Source: Collybiopsis luxurians FD-317 M1
Taxonomy: Eukaryota; Basidiomycota; Agaricomycetes; Agaricales; Omphalotaceae
Reading direction: 5' to 3'
NCBI GenBank assembly: GCA_000827265.1
Contig: KN834781.1
Span: 186,001-250,000, forward strand
Length of the DNA stretch: 64,000 bases
Below are positions 12,176-22,660 of this stretch, in pieces. Numbering within the stretch: position 1 is the first letter of the stretch; each line of letters begins with the position of its first letter. The notes beneath the pieces were generated by a model that saw only the letters and a list, made by a program, of their open reading frames with translations, did no database searches and was not told the DNA's origin. The position numbers and the translations under genes were made by a program.

Positions 12176-13761
12176 ATGAGCACCTGGAGCCCAGAAGAAG
12201 TGCAGATTCAAGTGTGAGCTTTATTGCTTGACTCGCTATAACAAATTGACAAAAGTGTGACAATCCATCTGCTTATATTTTTTAGGAACTGGGATCACTA
12301 CGTTGAGGTTATGGAAATTGGTACATCCCCCTATAGTATATAACTTTATCCGATTATTTTATCTGATCCTTCTCCAGTAATTCTAGTGTACGACTGGTTC
12401 CTGACATTGGACAAAGAAGTGGAATACTTCTGGCAACGAGACTGCAAGAAGCTCCCTGCAATACTTTTCTTTATCAACCGATATGCCAGTATTTTTGGGT
12501 TAATTGCAGCTCAAGTTCTCTACTTCTGGCCTAACCTTGTCCATCATGAGGTAAGTGTTAGCATTATGCATTTAGTTCAGAAACACATATTGACTTTCGT
12601 AGCCACAATCAACGTGAGTGTATCGATACAACTGACCTTATTCGCGCTTACCTCTTCCCTCACAGAGGTCTATATGTGGGTGTGTATATACAGATTTTGA
12701 TGTTTATAATTCAGATCAATGTCATTGGTATGATTCCAACCTTATTTTCAATAGTTGCTGATTTCCTGATCTTGTTACTGGCCAGCACTCTTCTTTCTAC
12801 GAGTAGTGGCTTTGTACGGGGGAAGTAGGCGAATTAAAGTGTTTCTTAGTGTGGCAAGTTTGTGCGTTTTTGTCAATTCCGTTGTCAGTAACTCTACAAT
12901 ATCTGGGCGATGCATATTAGTGATATTTCCATTATAGGTACAACTGTATCTAGCGGATTGGCGAACTGATCCTGTCCAAATCCAATCCCCATCAGTGTTG
13001 GAGCAGATAGGCAATGAAACAGTCTTTAGTAAATCGCAGTAAGTTTTCAACCTCTCCGACTGCCAAATGCCGAATTTCACTCCGTACTTGCTGCTCTTAG
13101 AGGATTTTGTATGTCCGGATTTCCTTGATAACTGGGTACGAGCACTCACTCATTCAAGATTTGACCTATCTCTGGATTGGACTGTCTGCGTTTGACCTTT
13201 GCGTCTTCTCTTTGACCTTACGAAAGACTCTTGGGTTCAGTAAAGCCGACACTCCTGGAGGAATAATGACTGTCATCATGCGAGACGGTAAGTAGACATT
13301 GTTTTTTTCACTCTATCCAATTTGGAATTCTGAGACAGTGCAGGTCTTATGTATTTTGGAATCATTACTCTGATGAATTTGGGAAATATACTGATCTTTA
13401 TTGTGAGTCATATTGTCCTCCTATATCTGGGAATTTGGCAGTAATAGGTTCTTTTACTCCGCTCGAAGTTTGCAGCGGTAAGATATCTAAGAACGTTTCA
13501 ATATTTGAAACTTAGATTCTCAACCTAGGAACTGCTGAAGGGCATGTTTACTATTTTTTCTGTTGTGTAAGTCTGGATTTCGGAGTGTATGCGGGAGCTT
13601 ACAGAAGGTTTCTTTCCTAATATTTCAGCCTATCTGGCGTCTTGATGTCACATATGATGCTGAACCTTCGAGAGGACAGAAATCAGCCAATACCATCGCA
13701 GTTATCAGGGATCGCATTTGCTCAACCTGCCAACCATCAGAATAGCACGCTGGTTGGGTGA
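12176..13761 (+). CDS. DUF6533 multi-pass membrane protein (basidiomycete family)
   Basis: Function unknown; the family has several transmembrane helices and is expanded in mushrooms. The first exons join cleanly: 12176-12213, 12286-12320 and 12378-12550, giving MSTWSPEEVQIQVNW, then VILVYDWFLTLDKEVEYFW, the DUF6533 signature, and LPAILFFINRYASIFGL. A later exon starting about 12786 gives LFFLRVVALYGGSRRIKVFL, another near 13150-13289 gives YLWIGLSAFDLCVFSLTLRK, and after an intron ending near 13343 comes the family phrase RDGLMYFGIITLMNLGNILI. The last exon ends SGVLMSHMMLNLRE... with the stop at 13759-13761. The region 12551-12785 (second helix) needs very small exons and I could not settle it. 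All recognised blocks are open, so I favour a live gene. It lies between the two pieces of a broken oxidoreductase copy. Confidence 0.72.
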
Positions 13762-14725
13762 AATCTTTGGACTTCACAATGCAAATCAATCGCTGAACCT
13801 GAAATTAGCTCACAACTATAGTGCACAGAAATTTTGATCTCAATATTTGTACCTTTTATTTCAGATTAGACTGTTGCTATATGAATCACTTATGATTTGC
13901 TGCCTGCCTATAAGTTCGAAGCTTCCAGTCTTATCGCCTCTTCCTGCCCGTTGGTATAAGTATCACTATCAACCCGTACTGCCCAGGACACAAAACACTG
14001 TTCTCTTTTTTGTCCACTCTCGCAATGCTTCCCAGTGTGACATTCAGCTAAGCCGTCGCGTTGTGGCCAGCAGCAATAGACTTCATGCGGGTATGGCCCA
14101 CCAGCTGCTTAATCGGAGCCCGTGTCGGCCCAGCGGTGGTATTCGAGAATTACGTAGGCTAATGTTCGGACGGATCCAGCAGTGTTTCTGACCACAAGCT
14201 CGAACACTGAACCGAGGAGCGCTAAATCAGTGCGAGAAGCGTCTGACTCAGATGAGCCTGCTGCCGCCACAAAGCTCTGAATGTGGTGTAAGGAGCCCAC
14301 AACCTAAGGGAACGCAAATTCGCTGGTGTACGACTTATGTTTGTCCGGGATTGGTTGAATAGATATTGTATACTTAGTCGGTATAAACTGTGCACAGAGA
14401 AGTGACTGCCGTTCATCACAAAATCACTCTGCTTGAGTATTATACATCGAAAGATTGCGCGCGCGCCAATGAGCCCGCTGGCTTCAAGTGCCATTACGGT
14501 CCGGGCTCGAGATACAGAAGACACGAGCAAAAGAGCAGAGAGATGCCACGGATAACTGGCGTCGATTCGATGAAGGAGAATTACGGACATACATGGCTCT
14601 AAGTAATAAAACAAGAAAAGATGGAAGAAATGTTGTATAAGTAAAACCGTAAAATAGGGTCTGAGTATATGCTGTGCGGCGACCAGGAGCAATATGGAAT
14701 GGTAGGGGGTAACGCCGCCTACCTT

Positions 14726-15140
14726 GTGAACCGTAGATCTGATGCTGCTGTGAGGTTTATGAATGTAGAATCGCATGGAGAAACTCTCAAATGGTCTTGC
14801 TGAGATTGACGGAGATTTGCAGAAACTGAAGTACAACAAAGTTAGAGGCGTAAAGTTGGTTGCCTCTCTGGAAGAGACGGCTTAGGCATTCTCGAGCTGA
14901 TTGATTGTTACGACCAGTAGGAACGCAAATGTGAACTCGCCAATGTGACGGATTGATTTAATGGTGAAATGCACATTCAGACGAGGGTAATCGAACCAGA
15001 CACGTTGAGACTCCACGAAAGGTGGGAAGGTTCAGATTTAGAGAAAATAAATATTATATGTAGAGTATTGTGGAGGTGTCCTTGTGATGTTGGAATTTGT
15101 ACAGGGATGGTATGCGGAATTGGAATGGTTTTTTTTTTTT
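14726..15140 (+). pseudogene. 3' remnant of an oxidoreductase copy plus its 3' flank
   Basis: Begins with a piece resembling intron 2 of the gene at 5789 (GTAGATCTGATGC), then skips the central exons and resumes at the last exon: RMEKLSNGLAEIDGDLQKL...GVKLVASLEETA with a stop at 14883-14885. About 250 bp of the downstream flank also match the flank of the intact gene. Together with 10205-10345 it looks like one copy split and internally deleted. Confidence 0.75.
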
Positions 15141-15387
15141 TTAAAAGTCTGTATTCTGCTTGTAATCATGGTGTATGACAGTCGAGAGCCGAACTCGCCA
15201 CATCGTCATATTTCAGAGCTTGTGATTGTATCTACATACAGCGTACGTTATCTTTTCTCTGAGTCGAAGCAGGCCTGGGGGCATCAGAGCGCTAATCACG
15301 AACGAAGCATTGACCGTCCCAGCGTCATAGGAACCCTATAGGCGCCTGCAACTGCACTTACCCACCTAGCACTTATAACTTATTTAT

Positions 15388-16075
15388 TAGGCTCGTTCCC
15401 AGCCTGTCTATGACAGCTAACAACAAAATTGTAGCAATGTTTCGTAAAAACGCACCTTAGTGATCTTGTTTATTGTAAACAAAGATGATGACATCTGCTC
15501 CACCATTGCTCCACCCTTGCTCCACTCTTGCTCCACCCAGCATCAACACCTCGTTTGTTTAAAAGCTTTCATCGACTCTTCGAGGTATAAATTATGTGTA
15601 CTTATGTTCCATTATGTGTACATATAGCTTTTACAATACTACATTGAGAGTCACCGAGAAAGAATAGCATGAAATCACTAGAATCCTACCCATTCAGGAT
15701 CCTAGGGGCCTCGCGGCGCTGTGGAGCAAATGTCATCATCTTTGTTTACTATAAACAAGATCACTGAGGTGCGTTTTTTCGAAACATTGCTACAATTTCG
15801 TTGTTAGCTGGAAGGCCGATCAATGAGGGCCTGTCGATAGACAGGCTGGGAGATCTCGGAACTATTTGGGTGGGTGCGCACGGAGTTTGAGTTTTCATTG
15901 CCGGCCGCACACATGATTTGATTGCGTCAGCTAAATTTTTCCATCGTGTATTCATAGCTTTACATTCCTGTTCATATACACGACAACGACTGCGCTCATA
16001 CGCGATTTTTGTCCTCGTATTCCTTCTTTACCAGCTATTAATCAATATCATCAAATTAATTCTCAATTTTATGCG
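15388..16075 (+). repeat. Left terminal inverted repeat (interrupted by a miniature element)
   Basis: Outer part 15388-15414 (TAGGCTCGTTCCCAGCCTG...), then the 395-bp insert, then 15810-16075. It contains the internal palindrome CTGTCGATAGACAG. The inner end is 2-3 bp before the start codon of the DUF6589 gene. Confidence 0.8.
15415..15809. mobile_element. Miniature inverted-repeat element (MITE) nested in the left terminal repeat
   Basis: The arms 15415-15508 (AGCTAACAACAAAATTGTAG...) and about 15716-15809 are near-perfect reverse complements over roughly 94 bp, with about five mismatches, and include GTTTATTGTAAACAAAGATG. The 210-bp centre has no gene; it holds three tandem GCTCCACCCTT-like units near 15500-15540. 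If the inserted unit starts after TA it would be flanked by TA on both sides, as for Tc1/mariner-derived MITEs; that class assignment is a guess. Confidence 0.75.
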
Positions 16076-16077
16076 TC

Positions 16078-18668
16078 ATGAATCCTTATCAGCTTGTACC
16101 AATTCCAGCGGCGTACGGATATCCTTTTCCACCAGTTTATTGGCCTCAAGCTCCAACCTATACTGTAGCATGTGGAGATACTCTTTGCTGGAACTCCCAA
16201 AATCTTACACGAACTCAGAAACTGCTCGAAATTGTTGCTCTCCTTCGCAAAGACTTTCGCATGAGTCCGATGGAATTCCTCCTCGAAACTAGTCTTAGTC
16301 CTCTTGCAGAATTCTCCAAGCTTCGAAAGAAGTTTTTCCAAACTCAAGCAGTGGAGAAATTCCTGAACACTGTTGAATTGGATGCGCGAGGGAAAGAGAG
16401 GTTGTATAACTGGCTAAGGTTCAAAGCTGTGGAGGTTGTCGAGGGCATTGTCTACGAAGAGATGGAGGGTTTACAGGAGGACTTCATGATGAAGATGCAG
16501 GATGTCACTCCTGAATATCTTCTTCATTTCTCTCTCGATGATTACACAAACATCCTTAAGAATAAATCTTCAGTTCTACGATGTATTCTCCAAAAAGCTA
16601 GCCAAACTAATTGAGCAATCTGAGAGAAAAAGAGGAAGTCTAACCAAGATACTGTATGAACTATTCAGGCTTACTATTGTGCAGTTTCCTCATGATTTTT
16701 CAGCTCATTACAATGATACAATCTCAGCTTGCTCATTTTCGCTCTCAAAATAATCTCGCAATTGCAATTCCTTTCGTATTCTTCCTCTTAAGTACAGCTG
16801 CACCTAAACGTGTCATCAACTTGCTCTCAAGTCTCCACTTCACTCCCTCTGTCAAATCACTCTATGCAGCAGAATCAGCTCTCTCTAGCAAGCAAATGAC
16901 ACGTGCTCAGATGTTTGTTCACACTGCTCCTGGCTTTGCTGAAAGCCATGATAACTATCAGCAGATTACATCAGTCCACATTGAACAATGAGACCTACAG
17001 CCGCCCAAGGTTCAAGTTGGTACAACAACAGTTATACTCTCGCTTCGTAATGCTACAAGATCTGCACTTTCACTCAAGGCGATTCTTGAGCGCCAATCAC
17101 TTGGCAAAATCATAACTTACAATGAAGATGTCCACCCTTCTCTCTCCCAATGAGCAGACCTTATTAACCACGCTTGCATCGCTATCTCACAAATTCTCTT
17201 GACACACTCAAAAATGCATTCGTCTACTCTAGCTGCAGAGCCTGAACTCCAGTACAAGTTGTACAGGCCACCTCCACGCAACTACAAAACTTTTGAGTAT
17301 GTTCTTCACACCAGCACTCAATGAAGGAACCATCAACGGCACAATTCAGGTCAATGACAATATCTACTTCAACCAACTTGCACTCGCTCCTTATGATCTT
17401 GACGACCAAGCTGTCCCTTCCTTCCATGATCAGAAAAGCAATGCACTGATTCGTTCAGCACAAAGGTGACATTGGTGCAATCACACAACTCCAACATCAT
17501 CAGTTGGGACTCAGCTGGTTTCATCTTGAGCTAAACCTTGCTTGGTCTATTCATACTATTCATTGAGGAACTTCATCAGATATAGGCTCTCTCCAGTATT
17601 ATATAGCGCTTCTAGGATGAACACAACTAGGAGGTGAAAAACCAGAATTTGAAACCCTAAAGGCACTCTTCATGGACATTCTTGCTGGTCACATTCTTTA
17701 TTACTTTGAAGTTGTGGCTGGAACAGCTATTGAACAGTTTTTGGAATCATCTCCCTCAGCTACTACCCTTTTGGGCTTCTCACGGAAAATTGCAGAAAGA
17801 TTCTTCTTCGACTCTGCTTTGGAGACCGAACATGCAAAATCCTCTGCTGATTTCTCTCCCTGTAACATTATCCTCCTCAATTGAGACCTTCTACTCTTTT
17901 ATCTGGTTACAACTGGAGTATCATCTGGTGATTTTGGGCAATTAGGAATTCTGCTTGGGCTCTTAACCGCTAGGTTTGTGGGTGGTGGTAACAAGAATTA
18001 TGCAACTGAGCTTCTATTCTTCATTCAGCATCTCAAGAAGGTCTAGCCTGAGCAATTTGTGTAAGTCTTGCTATATCTCATGTCGTTTAAGCTTGGCCTG
18101 ACTCCATATAGGAACATCATGTGTGAAAATTCACTCATAAGCACCTCGGGGTGCACCAATCATTACTACAGTGTTGACAAGAACACAGAATTCAACAACT
18201 TTCAGAAGGTTTGTTTTTATCAAATACATGTGCAGAATACTTAGTCAGCGTCATAGACTTATAGCACTTCAAAAGGACTGCATGTGTCATTTGAGAAACT
18301 CAGAAATATCTCACTGAATATTCCTGTTTATTGAAATATCACGCCTCAGTTCAGTGTCATGACTGACAGCGAATGGGTCCAAACTAGTCACTCTGACACC
18401 AACAAAATATCCCACTATCAGAAAAATATATCTCAAAGTACAAGAAAATCAGATTCACAGGGCGTATGCAATGCTCCAAGTACATGATTCAATGACAGGG
18501 AGGATTCATAAGTTACAATGTCCACAGGTGACATGGCCCATGGTTGATACAATGGAAAAAGGGAGGAGTATGTTACAGGATCAATTGTTTTCAGCATGGG
18601 TCAAACGATGGAAGAAATATGTGTCAGGTAATGGAGAATATGCCAGCAATGAAGAGGAGGAAGACTAA
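16078..18668 (+). pseudogene. DUF6589-type protein of a mobile element, frameshifted
   Basis: Role unknown; DUF6589 proteins are multicopy in Agaricomycetes and their link with mobile DNA is my inference. The first 178 residues are open (MNPYQLVPIPAAYGYPFP...) and include LTRTQKLLEIVALLRKDF and MSPMEFLLETSLSPLAEF, followed by DVTPEYLLHFSLDDY. Then the frame shifts repeatedly. Recognisable blocks follow: FRSQNNLAIAIPFVFFLLST near 16740, HQLGLSWFHLELNLAWSIHT near 17500, FETLKALFMDILAGHILYYF near 17650-17710, LLGFSRKIAERFF near 17790, LLFYLVTTGVSSGDFGQLGI near 17890 and NKNYATELLFFIQHLKKV near 17990, the last two matching the DUF6589 core. It ends in an acidic tail (ASNEEEED). It starts directly after the left terminal repeat. 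Confidence 0.72.
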
Positions 18669-18699
18669 GTAATGTAGAGTAAGCTATGGAGAGGGAAAT

Positions 18700-21060
18700 T
18701 CAATGCATCTTATGCATTTTGGTGAGGTAAGAATTGAGCTGAATTCGGAATCTCATAATTGGCGAGCAGTTGGTGTATTTTGGGGTGATGGAGGACCTGT
18801 CGAAATTGGGCTAGAGGGAGGCACAGGGCTACAAGGAGGGATAGGACTGGATCAATATTGTAATGAACTGCAGGATGATGGTCTCAATGAAAAAGCTGGT
18901 GTGACAGGTCTGGGCTGTTGGTTCACCAATTCAGATACTGATCATGCAAAGAACTCTGACTCAGGTGGTTGAGACTGCGCCATATTTGATACTGACCACA
19001 ACATGAATTCATCATCTGAATCTGCCGGTTCTGAGCCATCTTGTACCTGCTGATTCTTTGTTTGTTGGTTTCATTTGAAGGGTGGATTGTTGTTGTCCCA
19101 GTCCCTGATTTGATGAAGAATATCAAGGGCTATCAGCTTGTGCCACTCTTGACTTTGAGAAAGCAAGCGAGTGACATCCTCAGCTGTGGTAAGCTTTCCT
19201 TGTGGTGCCCAGGCTAGCGTAGTGAAATGTGAAGCAGGAAAAAACTCATCAAAAGAAAAGGAATGGAGTATCAGATGGAAATCCCTGACTATACTGCAGA
19301 AGTTTAAGATGATCTTCAAGTAATTTTTGTTCTGGTACAGGACAATATTTATTGGAGACCCAAGGTGCATCTGCCTTAGACGGTAAAGATATGACTGCAG
19401 AGCCAGGAAAAAAGACTGAGAAGTCTATTTCTTCTCCATGGTTATCACAGCACCAATGTGAAGTGTAGTTGAGGCCTAGAAAGATTTCAACACAGAAACT
19501 GAAATTGAATATGGAAACTTATGTTCTTGAGTGTTATCGCCATTGAAATCTGCAAACCATTTGCAACGGCAGCCTTTTGTATGACAGTAGTCAACAACTC
19601 CGAGAGATGTATGCTTCTCCTTTGGCCCTGGCTGATAATTTGAATCCTTAGCGGCAAGATTTTTGACTGCCCATTTCTCTGCAATCAGTAGGACAAGGCA
19701 TTGACAGTTACTGCTTCAGCCAGCTCGCCCTCCCTGCTGATCAATATTGATCTCATCTCTGGGCACACCAAATATGACCACAAACAGAAGCTGCACAACA
19801 TCTATCCCATTTGATGCCATTTCAGTAGCAATGAGTATACGGACTGTGCCATTTGGATTGCAAAAAGATTTGAAGACAATTTTACAACAAAGATTGGAGA
19901 ACCGCGCATGTAAAACCTCAATTGGCTGGAGAATGTGTGGTACTTCAACTGAAAATGGTTTGGTATTGAGATATTCATGTGGGAGTTTAGATACAAGGTA
20001 GTCTCGAATTGTGATAGCAAGAGCTCAGTCGTCAACATAGACAATTCCTTTTTCAAGCAGTGGTATCAGCCTTGGACAACCCATGGGAGGTATTAAGAAG
20101 TCGAGATTCAATAGATTGGTCTGATTGCCGACCATAGGTTTAACTGCATGAATCAAGTTTGGGCAGTTGGTTGAGCATTCAATGTGCCAGGTGTTTTCTT
20201 CACGCATGTGGAGACTGTTCATTGTGATTGAATGAATACGGGGAGTTAAGGAAGCAGAAAAAACAGCAACAGGGGCACTGGACCTAAGCTGAACCTGGAT
20301 AAGATCACCAATCTGCACAAGTATAGGGCAAAAAGCAGGCTCATTTGCATGAGAGTTTCCAGCTGTTTTAATAAAATGAGGTTCATTGTAATTTAGCAGT
20401 GAGATTCATTTGGACCATTTGGATATGTGTAGAAGATGTCAGAATCTTGGTACGTGTGATCCTCCTTGAACTTGTTCTGGTGATAAAGCAAAATGTCGAT
20501 AGGTTGAATGATTTTCAATTTCCTTAAACAAAGTTAGTTATGTGTTATTTGAAGCATTAGCAGTTACATACCTTCCAGTCCTTTGCTGAGAGTTGAGGGA
20601 CTGTATCTCCATTTATGATAATCGACTTGATTCCAAGCTCATTAAACTCTCAGGCCTAAGGAAAGCTAGAACTAAGGGATGTAGAGCAAACCGTTGGACG
20701 TACATGATTTTCTTGAATCAACTTCAGAGGCAAAATGGAAATAATGATCTTGGAAGGGTCTATCAGAGCTGGGAGTGCCATCGCAATAGTCTTCCCACTT
20801 CCACAAGCTGCCCTCAAAGTAACATCTTTCCCGGCTTCAATGCCAAACACCACTTCAAGCTGATGCCTCCTCAGTCCTTTGGTTCCTCCCATGGCACGGT
20901 CCAATGCTAAAAAACTTCTCCACATCAAGCCAATTTCATCTTCTGTGAGCCTAGAGATAAATTCGGTATCTTCCAGTAAGTCCAAGAACTGGGCAGTAGC
21001 TGATTCTGAGAGCGGATACTGGAAAAGGTCATTCCATAGTCTTTCTGAGATTGAGGCCAT
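18700..21060 (-). pseudogene. RecQ-like DEAD/DEAH-box DNA helicase of the mobile element, degenerate
   Basis: ATP-dependent 3'-5' DNA helicase family (RecQ-like). It starts MASISERLWNDLFQ at 21060, right after the right terminal repeat. Motif 0/I region: LRRHQLEVVFGIEAGKDVTL then AACGSGKTIAMALP (Walker A intact, near 20790). Motif II should read DEAH, but the aligned text near 20380-20394 is NEPHFI, so the catalytic box is lost. Motif III is VAVFSASLTP (family SAT). The C-terminal RecA lobe gives LDFLIPPMGCPRLIPLLEKG, RILIATEMASNGMDV and QQGGRAG (motif VI, near 19725). A C-terminal block SHFTTLAWAPQGKLT lies near 19215 and a Ser/Pro tail follows. Several stops and frame changes break it, so it is a pseudogene. 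Confidence 0.82.
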
Positions 21061-21063
21061 TTA

Positions 21064-21326
21064 AATGCATAAAATTGAGAATTAATTTGATGATATTGAT
21101 TAACAGCTGGTAAAGAAGGAATACGAGGACAAAAATCATGTATGAGTGCGGTTGTTGTTGTGTATATGAACAGGAATGTAAAGCTACGAATATGCAATGG
21201 AAAAATTTAGCTGATGCAATCAAATCATGTGTGCGGCCGGCAATGAAAATTCAAACTCCGTGCGCACCCACCCAAATAGTTCCGAGATCTCCCAGCCTGT
21301 CTATCGACAGACTGGGAACGAGCCTA
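21064..21326 (-). repeat. Right terminal inverted repeat
   Basis: Reverse complement of the left repeat with about 13 transitions. It lacks about 25 bp present in the left outer part (the stretch between CCTGTCTATG and CTGTCGATAG), probably a deletion between the two CTGTC words. It ends at CGAGCCTA before the duplicated CTTATTTAT. Confidence 0.8.
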
Positions 21327-21448
21327 CTTATTTATATAGCAAACCTGTACATGAAATGATTTCAGAACTCGCTTACTCAGAAAACTTTAAATGAGATCAT
21401 TCTATCACTCCCGCTCATACTCATACTCAACCTACAGCTTCATGAATC

Positions 21449-22660
21449 ATGGCTAGTACACAGAAAGTTTTATACCTGGAAAAAGCCAAAGGTGCATTTG
21501 TCATGTCTGATGCACCGATTCTCAAGCCCGGTCCAGGGCAGCTATCTGTCAAGGTTATCAGTGCTGCTCTGAATCTGGCCGATTGGAAGATTCAGGCATA
21601 CGACTTTTTCATTACCAAGTATCCTGCTATTTTTGGTGGCGATATTGCAGGAGACGTCGCAGAAGTTGGCAAAGGCATTGAGGGGTTCTCAAAGGGTGAT
21701 AAAGTGTATGTGCTGTTGCCTGTTCATGTTTCCGTGCCTTTGGCAGGCCCTAATGCCTGCTCCAGCTTCTTCAGAGGTTGGTATTCGAATGAATTCGCCG
21801 GCTTCCAGCAGTACACTCTTGTTCCCGCTGATATTGTTGGCAAGGTCAGTGATTTATGTTTGAATATGTACATTCTGAATACATAGGTTTAATGCCAGCT
21901 CAACATTCATGGATGTAGATTCCCTCCAACATCAACTATGACCAGGCCTCTACCATTCCTCTTGCGTTTACTACTGCCGCATTCGGTCTTTTGGGTCCCG
22001 CAGGCACAGCCCTAGACCCCACACTTGAATTCAAGCCCAAGTATTCCAGCCAGCCGGCAGTGGTTTACAGCGGGAGCACCTCCATCAGCCAATATGCCAT
22101 CTAAATTCTCAAACATCTTGGATACAGCAAAATCATCACCTACGCCTCTGCTCACCACTCCAATTTCCTGAGATCACTTGGAGTGACACATGTCGTTGAT
22201 CAAGGGGAGGTCCCTGCGAGTGGGTTCACAGAGGCAGCAAAGGAAATCGCTGGTGCTCCAATTAAACTGGTGTTCAATTTGGTCATCGATGGTGAGGCTG
22301 CAGGTGTTTGTTTGGACATTCTCAACAGAGATGGGCAGTTGGCAGATGTGAATGGAGAGGCGAAGGGTTCCGGCAATGGAAGGAAGGTTTATCTGATCTT
22401 TGGAAACTTGCACCCTCCAAACAACAGGGAGTTTGGTTGAGTGATTTGGATGGCTTTGCCAAAGTTGATACGGGATGGGTTGATTGTGGTGAGTTTACTT
22501 TTTGAAATTGCTTGGCTTTCTGCACTGATGATTTGTGTAGCCCAATCGCATGGAGAAACTCCTGAATGGCCTTGCTGGGATTGATGGAGGATTGCAAAGG
22601 ATGAAAGCCAATCAAGTGAGCAGTGTAAAGCTGGTTGCTTCACTGCAAGAGACAGCCTAA
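21449..22660 (+). pseudogene. Oxidoreductase copy with two nonsense mutations
   Basis: Full-length paralogue of the gene at 5789 with the same four-exon structure (first exon MASTQKVLYLEKAKGAFVMS; last exon ends SLQETA, stop 22658-22660). Two codons are now stops: TAA at 22102-22104 (CAG in the intact gene) and TGA at 22438-22440 (CGA in the intact gene). The nucleotide-binding loop is changed from GGSTSVGQ to SGSTSISQ. All these changes are C:G to T:A. It lies 114 bp right of the transposon's duplicated target site. Either a pseudogene or, less likely, a gene expressed only as an N-terminal fragment. Confidence 0.85.

Larger units (their letters stand above)
15388..21326. mobile_element. 5.94-kb terminal-inverted-repeat element encoding a DUF6589 protein and a RecQ-like helicase
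   Basis: The element begins TAGGCTCGTTCCCAG at 15388 and ends CTGGGAACGAGCCTA at 21326. It is flanked by a perfect 9-bp direct repeat CTTATTTAT at 15379-15387 and 21327-21335, the mark of transposition. The inverted repeats continue inward for about 245 bp (15832-16075 against 21066-21312); I count about 13 differences, all transitions. The left repeat is interrupted by a miniature element (15415-15809). Inside are two convergent decayed genes: DUF6589-type (plus, 16078-18668) and RecQ-like helicase (minus, 21060-18700). Their start codons lie 3-15 bp from the inner ends of the repeats, so the repeats must hold both promoters. Both genes carry stops, so this copy is dead. Superfamily unassigned. 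Confidence 0.85.

Noticed and set aside
12775..13149. 124-residue minus-strand frame
   Set aside because: Antisense to recognised exons of the DUF6533 gene.
14222..14839. 205-residue minus-strand open frame
   Set aside because: It runs antisense through the oxidoreductase remnant and adjoining non-coding DNA and has no recognisable domain or codon pattern.
15496..15542. Tandem GCTCCACC units considered as a CRISPR-like array
   Set aside because: Units are about 14 bp without spacers, inside a MITE of a eukaryotic genome.
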